A stretch of DNA of 64,000 nucleotides from Salegentibacter maritimus (GCF_016236915.1 NZ_JAEHOK010000003.1:144882-208881), one strand, 5' to 3'. Shown: positions 8,919-16,981, numbered from the stretch's first letter. Notes: generated by a model from the letters alone, not told the origin. Program-made: numbers and translations.

Positions 8919-9887
8919 TTAAAACGGCAAATCATCATCTTCTTCTTTTTCTACAACCTCATGGGAAACAAATTCCTCCTTCCAATCGGATTTTCTAACA
9001 AATCTCAATCTTCCATCTTCTTCAAAAACTTCTTTTGATATAGTTAACTTGTAGTCCTTCCTATTGTGGTTTTTAGACCATTCATGAAAAGGTTCGGGAT
9101 CACCAAATGGTAATTCCTCATCATATGAATATCCTCTTGCTTTTAATAGTTGTTTTACATCATCAAGACCTTCAAAATAGAAGTTATAAGGTACGTCCAA
9201 TTTAGCTTTTAATTCCTCTACCAAAGGATGGCTAATCATAAGGATTTTATTAATCTCATCTGTTTGATCTTTATTTTCATCACTAAGAAAGTTTACTAAT
9301 TTATTTAGTGTACTTGCTGTTTTCTCTAGCCCTTTAATTAAACTAACCTCTTTAACTCTTGTCTGTTCCTCCAAAAATCGTTGAAATAAACCTGCCATCT
9401 GTTCTCTGAGATATTTGACAATATCAGAAGCAGTTTCAAACCCCTTAATTATGTTATTGGCTTTAAGTGATTTAATTTCTTCGATAAATTCATACACACG
9501 CTTATCATCGACATACCTATATTTAGTTTCCCCTTCTTTGTTGATTAAATATGTCTCGTATTCTGAAAGCACATTGGCATCTATAAACGTGTACACTTGC
9601 TTTCCCTCACTGAGTGCTGCTTTTAGCTCCATCTGGGTAATTGAAGACCTGTTGTTGCTTTTTGACTCGCTCCCAAAACGTCCACCTATAATGCAGACTA
9701 GAATATCAATGTTTTTAATTTCTTTATAGCAATACTCTTCTAGTGCCTCATCCTTTCCGTAAGGAATATCTCCTTCCTCATTTCTCACTGGATCATACCC
9801 CATTTGTTCAATGAAAAAATCTAAGTCTGCTCTGACTTGCCTTAAATCGTAGAATGTAGAACTTATAAATACTCTTGGTTTTGCCAT
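8919..9887 (-). CDS. DUF4062 domain protein, candidate defence/sensor gene
   Basis: 322 residues. The first 100 or so form a DUF4062 domain, a TIR-like Rossmann fold: KPRVFISSTFYDLRQVRADL, then GYDPVRNEEGDIPYG, and IDILVCIIGGRFGSES. The remainder is helical and charged, with an unfamiliar C-terminal domain from about residue 230. DUF4062 is usually the N-terminal part of longer proteins with NTPase (STAND-like) or effector domains; here no such domain follows. Cytoplasmic. It is the first unit of a three-gene array with palindromic repeats between genes and has its own 20-bp leader after the repeat at 9908-10036. A role in phage defence is inference from context and family. Confidence 0.8.
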   Translation of the reverse strand: MAKPRVFISSTFYDLRQVRADLDFFIEQMGYDPVRNEEGDIPYGKDEALEEYCYKEIKNIDILVCIIGGRFGSESKSNNRSSITQMELKAALSEGKQVYTFIDANVLSEYETYLINKEGETKYRYVDDKRVYEFIEEIKSLKANNIIKGFETASDIVKYLREQMAGLFQRFLEEQTRVKEVSLIKGLEKTASTLNKLVNFLSDENKDQTDEINKILMISHPLVEELKAKLDVPYNFYFEGLDDVKQLLKARGYSYDEELPFGDPEPFHEWSKNHNRKDYKLTISKEVFEEDGRLRFVRKSDWKEEFVSHEVVEKEEDDDLPF

Positions 9888-9907
9888 TTTATTTCATTCA
9901 AATTATC

Positions 9908-10036
9908 GCAAACGATTAAGGCTATAAGTAGTTGCATGGTTTAACACTTAACTTTGTAAGTACACCCAAACGGAAAATCCACAAAGATTTTCGAAAGTAG
10001 GCTAGAACAAGCAATTACTTATAACCATTGTTTTGC
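9908..10036 (-). repeat. attC-like palindromic repeat following the AAA ATPase gene
   Basis: The ends are imperfect inverted repeats: left GCAAACGATTAAGGCTATAA, right the complement with several mismatches (CTTATAACCATTGTTTTGC). An inner stem (GGAAAATC / GATTTTCG) is also present. It begins 4 bp after the ATPase stop codon and ends 20 bp before the DUF4062 start codon. Confidence 0.7.
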
Positions 10037-10040
10037 CTCA

Positions 10041-11771
10041 TTATTTTTTTAGTATTTCTTTAATTTCATTTACCATTGGTTCAAAATTTTCAAACAATTC
10101 TTTTGTTGCATTATTTAGAATGTATTCCTCAAATTTTGGTTTGTCAAGACTTGATTGAACCCCTCCATCATCTTTATCTTTTAATGGATAAAACTCTTCT
10201 CTGAAATGTTCTTCTGCAAAAAGGTTTTCTATTCCTTTTTTTACTTTTTCATTTGCTGAATTTTTTTCAAATGTAAATGCATAAGTTTCATTTATTGAGT
10301 CATATTCTGTTTTTACATCACAATCGTAAATGAATAAGACTTTATTATCGTGAGGCATTTTAGTAAAAAAGTCAAATAACGTTTTCAGTTGATTTTTTCC
10401 AGTTCGGTCTTTTAGGTTTTTCACGATATCAATTGAACCTGATAATTCAGGGTCAAATATTTCTATTGCTTTTTCAATAAAATTTATGTTGTTGCCTTCT
10501 GTAAATATTGTAAGCTCTTTTTTACTGAATTGGTCAAAAATCTGTAGCCCCTCATCTAATGTTATAAAACCTTCTGATAAGATTTTTAATGCTTCTTGTT
10601 TTGTTTGCTTTTCTATTCTGTTTTGGCCATCTCTATTTACAACGTAAATATTTTTTTCTTCAGCCAATGCAATAGTTGTAGGTGAATGAGTTGCAATTAT
10701 CACTTTTACATTATTTTGATTGATGAATACTTCGTTTACAACATTCAGTAGATTCTGAATTTGTGAAGGATGAAGAGAAGCATCAATCTCGTCTAATAAT
10801 AATGCAGATGGAAATATTTTATCACCAACAGATTTATAAATCGAAAGAACTAATGAGAAAAGTATTTTTTCTCCGGATGATAAGTTTGCAAAAGGGATGG
10901 AAATACCTTTTGTTTTATGCTTTAAAGTTAATGAGAATGTTCTGGTTCTATAAGGTTCTATTAATATGTCTTCGGGATTATTTATTGAATAATGAAATGA
11001 ATTAAAATTCTTTAATATCTCTGTAATCAAAACCCAAGGTCTTGGTCCGTGAATTTTCTCAAATTCTACTCTAAATTTCTCACTGTCATATTTTTTATTT
11101 TCTCGTGTTCTCTTATATTCAAACATTTGGTATTTGTACCAATAGTCCAAGAATAGTTTGCCTATTTGAGAAGGTAAAAAATCATTTTTTAAAACTACAG
11201 GTGTAAAGTAATCAAAAAAATCATCTTCAGTTAATTCATCCAAAGTATTTGTTATTCTGTAGGCTAATGACTTAAGGCCTTTAGACTCTACCGTGTTTTT
11301 AATTCTATCATTACTGAATAAATTATGCATTCTTTGCTTATATGATTTATACATTTGAAAAAGAGATTCGTCTATAAAATCACCTTTTCTTAATGACAAA
11401 AAAGGTCTACCATCAGCAATTTTGATAATCTTATCATAATTATCAGCACCTAATTGACTTTTATTTGAAACAAAATTGGCTTTAATGTGCGGATTAGAAT
11501 TATGAGTAAATTTTTGCCAAGCATTTTGTTTTTCTTGGTTAAGTTGTTGGTTATTAAATGCTGCCTCATTTTCTAAAAAAAATGTTTTATAATCAAAAAG
11601 TACTATTTCGGAATATTGAATGTTGTCTAATATGCTGCTTCCAGCTTTTATGCTTTCTAATAAATGACTTTTACCACTTCCATTATAACCTGTCAGAATA
11701 GTTAAATCGGATAATTTTACATCATTAAATCGGGATATGGATTTGTGTACTTGTTTGAATTTTAATATCAT
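10041..11771 (-). CDS. AAA ATPase with C-terminal TOPRIM-like domain (OLD-like)
   Basis: 576 residues. Walker A is GYNGSGKS (28-35), the ABC-type signature LSSGEKI is near the middle, and Walker B is LLLDEIDASLHPSQ followed by ATHSPTTIAL. The C-terminal third has the acidic pattern of a TOPRIM nuclease: FTEGNNINFI and then LFIYDCDVK. This ATPase-TOPRIM order is that of OLD-family nucleases and of GajA in Gabija, and the length is similar to GajA. No GajB-type helicase is beside it, so a stand-alone OLD-like protein is the better call. Expected to act on DNA in the cytoplasm. The gene is one unit of the repeat-separated array. Confidence 0.8.
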   Translation of the reverse strand: MILKFKQVHKSISRFNDVKLSDLTILTGYNGSGKSHLLESIKAGSSILDNIQYSEIVLFDYKTFFLENEAAFNNQQLNQEKQNAWQKFTHNSNPHIKANFVSNKSQLGADNYDKIIKIADGRPFLSLRKGDFIDESLFQMYKSYKQRMHNLFSNDRIKNTVESKGLKSLAYRITNTLDELTEDDFFDYFTPVVLKNDFLPSQIGKLFLDYWYKYQMFEYKRTRENKKYDSEKFRVEFEKIHGPRPWVLITEILKNFNSFHYSINNPEDILIEPYRTRTFSLTLKHKTKGISIPFANLSSGEKILFSLVLSIYKSVGDKIFPSALLLDEIDASLHPSQIQNLLNVVNEVFINQNNVKVIIATHSPTTIALAEEKNIYVVNRDGQNRIEKQTKQEALKILSEGFITLDEGLQIFDQFSKKELTIFTEGNNINFIEKAIEIFDPELSGSIDIVKNLKDRTGKNQLKTLFDFFTKMPHDNKVLFIYDCDVKTEYDSINETYAFTFEKNSANEKVKKGIENLFAEEHFREEFYPLKDKDDGGVQSSLDKPKFEEYILNNATKELFENFEPMVNEIKEILKK

Positions 11772-11795
11772 TTTCAGATTTTCTTTTTAATGTTT

Positions 11796-11914
11796 GCCAA
11801 CGGTCTCCTTTACTTCGCTTATTAATAAATATACCTTTGAAATGAAGAAGGAGGAGAACTAAAGCGGAATTTTCAGATAAGCCTAAAATAGCAATTGCTT
11901 ATAGCCATCGTTGC
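11796..11914 (-). repeat. attC-like palindromic repeat following the DUF3825 gene
   Basis: On the minus strand it starts GCAACGATGGCTATAAGCAA, 10 bp after the stop codon at 11925, and ends CCGTTGGC 24 bp before the ATPase start. The inside forms a second stem (CTCCTTTACTTC against GAAGAAGGAGGAG). It shares its beginning with the two other repeats of the array. Confidence 0.7.
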
Positions 11915-11924
11915 GGGTAGTTTT

Positions 11925-12695
11925 TCACGGTAATAACCAATCTCTATCTGGTCTTGCTAATTGTCGAGCATTGTTGTAAGCCATATCCAAAGTCAGACAG
12001 GTTGAAGCTCGATAGAATGTTTCGTGTTTCTCAACTACTAATGCTAAATCAGCTGTATTCGGATTGCTCAAACACAAAGGCAATAATAATTGTACTCTAC
12101 CTCGATGAAAATGCGGTATTGCTGTTTTGTAACTTCTTCGTACCCTTTCTTTTGCATTGTCAACCGCTCCTTTTATTAGCGTTTGAACTCCATAATCATC
12201 CATTGATTTATAAGGTTTGGGAAATCGGTCTTTGTTATGGCTAACGATATGCTCAATATTAGTTCTTAATTCTAATCTTGCGTCCATAACTAAAAGCGAT
12301 GGGTCGTCAAAGTAATGAGCCATTAGAGGTAATTCAGGAAACTTTGTCATATCGTATTCGCCTTTTCTTTTCCATCCTTGGAAATACCAAGGTTGTTCAG
12401 CTTCTTCGTTTCTATTCGTATTTGCAAAGGCAAAAATCGGTTCTTGATTCGCTGTCACCAATCCAGTATTGAAGGTCAGATATTGTCCATTTTCAGAAAC
12501 CAGTAATTTCCCTTCTTCTGCAATCCGTTTGTAGGTGTATTGAATATAATTAAATAAAATAGGCAAATGATGCTCGTCCTCTGTGTTAATATAGTTCCAG
12601 TTTTCCTCCTCAGCAAGTTCTGATAATTCGTCCATTTTAGAGTTCATATCTGGTATGAACATCAAATCAAATAATCTTTCAGGCCAGTTTTCCAT
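11925..12695 (-). CDS. DUF3825 domain protein
   Basis: 256 residues, almost wholly one domain. The C-terminal motif RGRVQLLLPLCLSNP…ADLALVVEK and TCLTLDMAYNNARQLARPD is the pattern I associate with DUF3825 (PF12873), which also occurs in longer proteins with nucleic-acid-binding domains. No signal peptide or membrane segment, so cytoplasmic. Function is not known. It is the third unit of the cassette-like array: a 28-bp leader starts at a GTTGGC core (12724-12729), and a palindromic repeat follows the stop codon. A role in defence or RNA biology is only a guess from its neighbours. Confidence 0.65.
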   Translation of the reverse strand: MENWPERLFDLMFIPDMNSKMDELSELAEEENWNYINTEDEHHLPILFNYIQYTYKRIAEEGKLLVSENGQYLTFNTGLVTANQEPIFAFANTNRNEEAEQPWYFQGWKRKGEYDMTKFPELPLMAHYFDDPSLLVMDARLELRTNIEHIVSHNKDRFPKPYKSMDDYGVQTLIKGAVDNAKERVRRSYKTAIPHFHRGRVQLLLPLCLSNPNTADLALVVEKHETFYRASTCLTLDMAYNNARQLARPDRDWLLP

Positions 12696-12869
12696 TTATT
12701 CTCGATTGTTTTTTCGTATTACCGCCAACTCGTTATAAAACCAATCCCCCATTTCCCTAAAAGCAATTCTTACCAGGTAACCATTATAGGAGACCCCAAA
12801 AAATTTGCATTTAAAAGTTTCCGGAATAAATATTGTTACTCCAAAAAAATTCAGAAATATGAGTTTTTG

Positions 12870-12979
12870 ATAAAAAACAGCCTGTAGGGATGGCTGTTCT
12901 GGTAGCTACTATTAATAAATATCTACCGCTGTTAAATTTTCAACAATATAAGAAGAAGATTAAATTTTTGTAGGAATTA
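12870..12979 (-). repeat. Interspersed repeat with terminator hairpin, copy 2
   Basis: Matches 7361-7473 in the hairpin core, the AT-rich middle and the TAGGAATT end. Confidence 0.65.
12871..12898 (-). terminator. Orphan rho-independent terminator hairpin
   Basis: On the minus strand AACAGCC and GGCTGTT form a perfect 7-bp stem followed by a T-run. There is no minus-strand gene upstream of it within reach (the next gene, at 13170, reads the other way), so it either travels with the repeat or ends an unseen transcript. Confidence 0.55.
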
Positions 12980-13020
12980 CTGATATTTTTTTTCGACTGC
13001 AAAAAAGTTTATAGAAGAAC

Positions 13021-13094
13021 TTAGATCCTGAAATAAATTCAGGATGACCACTTAAAAAACTGAAACATCCAGAAGCTTCGGGACAGCTTGACGT
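13021..13094. repeat. Partial copy of the MITE-like element
   Basis: TTAGATCCTGAAATAAATTC and AGCTTGACG match the right half and flank of the element at 4123-4229; the left arm is missing. Confidence 0.6.
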
Positions 13095-13169
13095 AGGCTG
13101 CATAGGAATAAATCCAATATTTAGTATTTTTTCCTTGTAATAATTCCTAATTGTTGTTAATTTGGCGGT

Positions 13170-14606
13170 ATGAAAGATGTCAAATTTGCGATAACCGATA
13201 TTGAAACTACCGGCGGTGGGATAAAAGGCAATAAAATCACCGAAATTTGTGTGTTGGTAGTACAAAATGGGGAAGTGATAGACGAGTATCATTCCCTGGT
13301 AAACCCCGGAACTGAGATCCCGTTATATATTGAGACCCTTACCAATATTAACGATGCCATGCTTAGCGATGCTCCAAAATTTACTGAGATAGCCCACGAA
13401 ATTGAAGAAATTACCAAAGATTGTGTATTTGTGGCCCATAATGTGAATTTTGATTATAACATTATTAAAGCCGAGTTTGAGAATCTAGATAAGACGTTTC
13501 AGCGTAAACGCCTGTGTACGGTAAGACTTACCAAAAAGTTGATTCCGGGGCTTTTTTCATATAGCCTGGGAAATATTTGTACCTCTATTAATATTCCGCA
13601 TTACGACAGGCACCGGGCAAAAGGCGATTGTGAAGCTACGGTAGCGTTATTTCAACGTTGTTTAGCGCTAGATCCCGAATATGAAGTTCTTAATGGCCTG
13701 CTAAATCAACGTACCGCCGCTTCCTACCTGCCCCCTAATTTTAAAAATTCAGATTTTGAAAAACTACCAACTTCAACCGGGGTATATTTCTTTAAAGACA
13801 AAGACGGTATTCCTATTTATATTGGCAAGGCAAAAAATATTAAGAGCAGGATAAAATCGCATTTTCAGGAAAAATCTAACCGAAAATACAAACTCATGCA
13901 AGCCACCTATAGCATAGATTATGAGCTTACGGGTAGCGAATTGCTTGCCTTATTAAGGGAATCGACTTTAATTTTAAAGTATTTTCCAAAATTCAATAAG
14001 GCACAAAAGAAAGTTAATAGGCCTTATACCCTTACCTCCTATCACAACCAAAAGGGAATTGAACAGTTTGTAATACATAAAAACAAAGTTTCGCCGGTAA
14101 GCTGGATGAAGTTCTACACCCGGGAAGAAGCCATAAATTTCCTGGAATTTATTTGCACTGAATTTGAACTATGTCCGCGCTATTGCGGCCTGCAAACCGG
14201 GGTTGAGCATTGCAGCCATTATAAAATTAAAAGCTGCAGCGGGATGTGCAAAGGAGAAATAGATGCCACCGGGTATAACCAAAGAGTTGCCAGGGCGATA
14301 GATTATATTCAGGAATACGAAAATTCCTGCCTGCTGGTGGAAAAAGGAAGGTCTAAAGAAGAAAAATCATTTATCTACCTTAAAAAAGGCCGCTATGCCG
14401 GCTATGGGTATGTAGAGAATTCGGAAGATTTTAGGCCCGAGCAATTTGAAGATTACTTAATTCCGCAGGAGAATTCCAGTTATTCCGATAGGATTATAAA
14501 CAGGTACTTAAATACTAAAAAGCAACTAAACCGCTTAAACCTGGACCGGGAGGAAGAAGTAGAGGAATTGGAAACCGAGGTTTGTTTTGAGGCTATGGCT
14601 TCCTAA
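13170..14606 (+). CDS. Exonuclease / GIY-YIG nuclease fusion (DnaQ-UvrC type)
   Basis: 478 residues. Residues 1-165 are a DEDDh 3'-5' exonuclease domain like DNA polymerase III epsilon: TDIETTG (D10, E12), HNVNFDY and the HRAKGDCEAT motif. Residues about 200-285 are a GIY-YIG endonuclease domain like the UvrC N-terminus (GVYFF…IYIGKAKN). The C-terminal part has a Cys-rich stretch (ELCPRYCGL, SCSGMCKGEI), as in this fusion family. Probable role: DNA repair or proofreading in the cytoplasm. This fusion is common in Bacteroidota and stands apart from polC and uvrC. Transcribed alone, before the NO-response genes. Confidence 0.9.
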   Translation: MKDVKFAITDIETTGGGIKGNKITEICVLVVQNGEVIDEYHSLVNPGTEIPLYIETLTNINDAMLSDAPKFTEIAHEIEEITKDCVFVAHNVNFDYNIIKAEFENLDKTFQRKRLCTVRLTKKLIPGLFSYSLGNICTSINIPHYDRHRAKGDCEATVALFQRCLALDPEYEVLNGLLNQRTAASYLPPNFKNSDFEKLPTSTGVYFFKDKDGIPIYIGKAKNIKSRIKSHFQEKSNRKYKLMQATYSIDYELTGSELLALLRESTLILKYFPKFNKAQKKVNRPYTLTSYHNQKGIEQFVIHKNKVSPVSWMKFYTREEAINFLEFICTEFELCPRYCGLQTGVEHCSHYKIKSCSGMCKGEIDATGYNQRVARAIDYIQEYENSCLLVEKGRSKEEKSFIYLKKGRYAGYGYVENSEDFRPEQFEDYLIPQENSSYSDRIINRYLNTKKQLNRLNLDREEEVEELETEVCFEAMAS

Positions 14607-14655
14607 TTTTTTTGAAAGTTGAAAAAACATTCCTGAAACTACAAATTTTAGCCTT

Positions 14656-14669
14656 ATGACCTGACTCAT
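14656..14669. promoter_or_regulatory. Crp/Fnr-type operator upstream of ric
   Basis: ATGA-CCTGAC-TCAT, extendable to TTATGA-N6-TCATAA at 14654-14671. Its centre is 33 bp upstream of the centre of a -7-like box GATATTTG (14692-14699), placing it near -42, the class II activator position. The same motif and spacing occur at 17002-17015 and 24817-24830. Confidence 0.7.
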
Positions 14670-14732
14670 AAATTAGCAGGTGAACAAGACGGATATTTGT
14701 ATTGAAATATTGTTCAACTTAATGCTATTATT

Positions 14733-15455
14733 ATGAATACCGGAACCGCTAAAACCGTAGCAGACTATGTTACCGAAAATATTAAAAACGCCCATTTATT
14801 TAAAAAACACGGCATAGATTTTTGTTGTGGGGGCAATATCAGCTTAGCCGAGGCCGCCACAAAAGCGCAAGTAAATCTGGAGTTATTGGAAAAAGAGCTA
14901 CAGCAAACAGACGCAAATATTAGCGCAGCTTATGATTATAGGAACTGGAAACTGGATTTTTTAATCGATCATATTATAAATGTACATCATCAATATGTTG
15001 AAGAAAATATTCCATTGTTAATTCAATATGCTGCAAAAGTGGCGAAAGTGCATGGGGGCGAAAGAAAAGAACTCTTAAAGATTCAGCAATTATTTACCGA
15101 GGTTGCCCAGGAATTAAGTGCACACCTAAAGAAAGAAGAATTAATACTGTTTCCGTTTATAAAGAAACTGGTAAAAGCAGAAAAGGAAGGTACGCCGGCA
15201 CCAGAACCAAACTTTGGAAAGATTGACAACCCCATTGAAATGATGGAAGCAGAACATGATGAGGCCGGGGCAATTTTTAAAGAAATTTCCCACTTAAGTG
15301 ATAATTACACCTACCCCGACTGGGCTTGTAATACTTATAGGGCATTTTACTCCAAACTGGAAGAGTTTGAAAACGACCTACATCAACACGTTCATTTAGA
15401 AAACAACATTCTATTTCCTAAAGCAATTGAACTTGAGCGCAGTTTAAACAATTAG
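14733..15455 (+). CDS. ric: Iron-sulfur cluster repair di-iron protein Ric (ScdA/YtfE)
   Basis: 240 residues, the usual length. The N-terminal ScdA domain has TVADYVTENIKNAHLFKKHG followed by the FCCGG cysteine pair. The rest is a hemerythrin-like four-helix domain with the metal-binding His pattern (IDHIINVHHQY, LSAHLKKEE, EAEHDEAG, HQHVHLE). The family repairs iron-sulfur clusters damaged by nitric oxide or oxidants in the cytoplasm. A Crp/Fnr-type site lies 64 bp upstream, and the nos operon and a Crp/Fnr regulator are close by, so NO-induced expression is likely. Confidence 0.93.
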   Translation: MNTGTAKTVADYVTENIKNAHLFKKHGIDFCCGGNISLAEAATKAQVNLELLEKELQQTDANISAAYDYRNWKLDFLIDHIINVHHQYVEENIPLLIQYAAKVAKVHGGERKELLKIQQLFTEVAQELSAHLKKEELILFPFIKKLVKAEKEGTPAPEPNFGKIDNPIEMMEAEHDEAGAIFKEISHLSDNYTYPDWACNTYRAFYSKLEEFENDLHQHVHLENNILFPKAIELERSLNN

Positions 15456-15610
15456 TATGATTTCAATTTTCGGCTTTTCCCAGAAGCCTAAGAGAAATTT
15501 AGTTTTATTTTAGAGATTTGTTTATAATTGTGTTGAAGCTACCCCGAGTTAGAAATTTCTTGGGGTATTTGCTTTTACCCGATTATTTGGGCTCCCAGAG
15601 TTGTTTGGCA

Positions 15611-15729
15611 GTAAACTACCTCGCAACAAGCCCACGAGGCATTTGTTGGAAACAAATTTTTAGTTTAGAGGCAAGACTCCGGGGCATTACACCCTTTGGA
15701 GATACCAATAAAAAAATCTTTTCATTTAA
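15611..15729 (+). repeat. ~110-bp interspersed repeat, copy 1
   Basis: GTAAACTACCTCGCAACAAG…CCACGAGGCATTTGTTGGAA…CCTTTGGAGATACCAATAAA. Similar copies are at 26416-26528 and 62546-62657. It occupies much of the 316-bp gap between ric and the membrane-protein gene. An 88-residue frame running across it is part of the repeat and is not called. Confidence 0.75.
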
Positions 15730-15771
15730 TGCATTGTTCGCCTACCACGAGGTAATTTACTATATTCAAAA

Positions 15772-16893
15772 ATGTTTCGCTTAAATATAAAGAACCATAC
15801 TTATATTGCTCTTGCCTATTTCTTTATGGCAGCCGCCCTGGGGATATTACTCCGGCTTTTTTATATAACCCCCATTGCGGCCAATTATAAATATATTATT
15901 CATACTCATTCCCATATAGCTTTATTAGGCTGGGTATATCTTGCACTAACCGCAATTATTTATCGATTGTTTTTTCATGGCACAAAGCTTTCAAAAAAAT
16001 ACCGGTATATTTTCCTGACCACTAATATTAGTTTGCTGGGAATGCTGTTTAGCTTTCCTTTTCAAGGTTATGCGGTAGTTTCTATTATTTTCTCTACGCT
16101 GTTTTTATTTTGCTCTTATTTTTTTACCGCTTATATTCTAAAAAACACACCTAAAAAACATCGCAATACTCACTATTATAAGCTAATAAAAGCCGCCTTA
16201 TGGTATATGGTTTTCTCCAGTATTGGCCCCTGGGCTTTGGGCGCCATTATGAGTAGCCTTGGAAAAACCTCTATTTGGTATAAACTTTCTATTTATTTCT
16301 ACCTACATTTTCAATACAATGCCTGGTTTTTACTAGCCATTCTGGGAATTGCCTTTTACCTATTCTATCAATTAAAATTTACATTTAATCCCAGCGAGTT
16401 TAAGCGATTTTTCTACTTACTAAATTCGGGAGTTATTTTAAGCTTCTTTCTTTCTACCTATTGGACAAATCCGCCTCTAATTTTTTATTTAGTAGGTGGT
16501 CTTGGTAGCCTTTTCCTGGTACTTGCCTTCTACAAGCTTTTTGCACTTATACTGCGGAATAAAATGAAATTAAAGCAAGGCCTTAGTCCTTTTATCTATA
16601 GAATTTTCCAACTTACCAGTGTATTATTGATTGGAAAAATAGTGATGCAAAGCCTTACGGCCATTCCCTTTTTTGCCGATTTAGCTTTTAAGAACCTGGA
16701 CTTTGTTATTGGCTATTTGCACTGGGTTTTTCTTGGTTTTGTTTCAATCGCCTTATTCGGATTTTTAAACTGGTTGAAATTAATTAAGCTTCCCAAAAAA
16801 GCTTTCTATTTGTATTTGAGTGGCTTTTTAATTTCTGAAATGCTTATTTTTTACAAAGGATTGGTACTTTGGCTGGGCCTGCCTTTTTTTTAG
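15772..16893 (+). CDS. Polytopic membrane protein, oxidase-subunit-I-like; possibly frameshifted at its 3' end
   Basis: 373 residues with about ten hydrophobic segments and no signal peptide. Segment two has a striking IHTHSHIALLGWVYLAL, with His residues placed as in haem-binding helices of haem-copper oxidases and NnrS-type proteins. Homologues I know of in flavobacteria are annotated only as membrane or cytochrome oxidase I-like proteins, and I cannot assign a function. It lies between ric and the Crp/Fnr gene and next to nos, so a link to NO or oxygen respiration is plausible. The stop codon follows a run of eight T. Skipping one T would add 29 residues (see 16892-16981). Confidence 0.65.
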   Translation: MFRLNIKNHTYIALAYFFMAAALGILLRLFYITPIAANYKYIIHTHSHIALLGWVYLALTAIIYRLFFHGTKLSKKYRYIFLTTNISLLGMLFSFPFQGYAVVSIIFSTLFLFCSYFFTAYILKNTPKKHRNTHYYKLIKAALWYMVFSSIGPWALGAIMSSLGKTSIWYKLSIYFYLHFQYNAWFLLAILGIAFYLFYQLKFTFNPSEFKRFFYLLNSGVILSFFLSTYWTNPPLIFYLVGGLGSLFLVLAFYKLFALILRNKMKLKQGLSPFIYRIFQLTSVLLIGKIVMQSLTAIPFFADLAFKNLDFVIGYLHWVFLGFVSIALFGFLNWLKLIKLPKKAFYLYLSGFLISEMLIFYKGLVLWLGLPFF

Positions 16894-16981
16894 CGATTAC
16901 TTTCTAATATTGGTTTTGGTAAGTGCGCTGATTCCTGTGGCTACCGGATGGATTTTAGGCCTCAACTTAAAATCCAAATAA
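16892..16981 (+). pseudogene. In-register C-terminal extension of the membrane protein, out of frame by one T
   Basis: If one base of the T8 run at 16884-16891 is removed, the reading frame continues for 29 residues, SDYFLILVLVSALIP…KSK, to a TAA at 16979-16981. This is a clean membrane helix with a basic end, as expected for the last segment of such a protein. Either the gene is frameshifted, the run is phase variable, or the base call is wrong. Confidence 0.5.

Larger units (their letters stand above)
12696..13169. other. 474-bp gap: array boundary plus relic repeats
   Basis: Contains the outer core motif of the array (GCCAAC at 12724-12729), a second copy of the terminator-bearing repeat (12870-12979) and a half copy of the MITE-like element (13021-13094). 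The end should hold the promoter of the plus-strand exonuclease gene. The minus-strand frame across 12960-13292 is not protein-like. Confidence 0.6.

Noticed and set aside
10041..11771. Gabija system.
   Set aside because: Only the GajA-like ATPase is present; no UvrD-type helicase (GajB) in adjacent genes.
8776..12729. Canonical class 1 integron.
   Set aside because: The cores do not fit the attC consensus and no integrase or attI is present; kept only as integron-like.
12960..13292. Minus-strand frame of 110 residues overlapping the exonuclease start.
   Set aside because: Covers a relic repeat and the promoter and start of a well-supported gene; composition is not protein-like.
15518..15784. 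Open frame of 88 residues between ric and the membrane-protein gene.
   Set aside because: It consists mostly of the ~110-bp interspersed repeat, has no family features and runs into the next gene in another frame.
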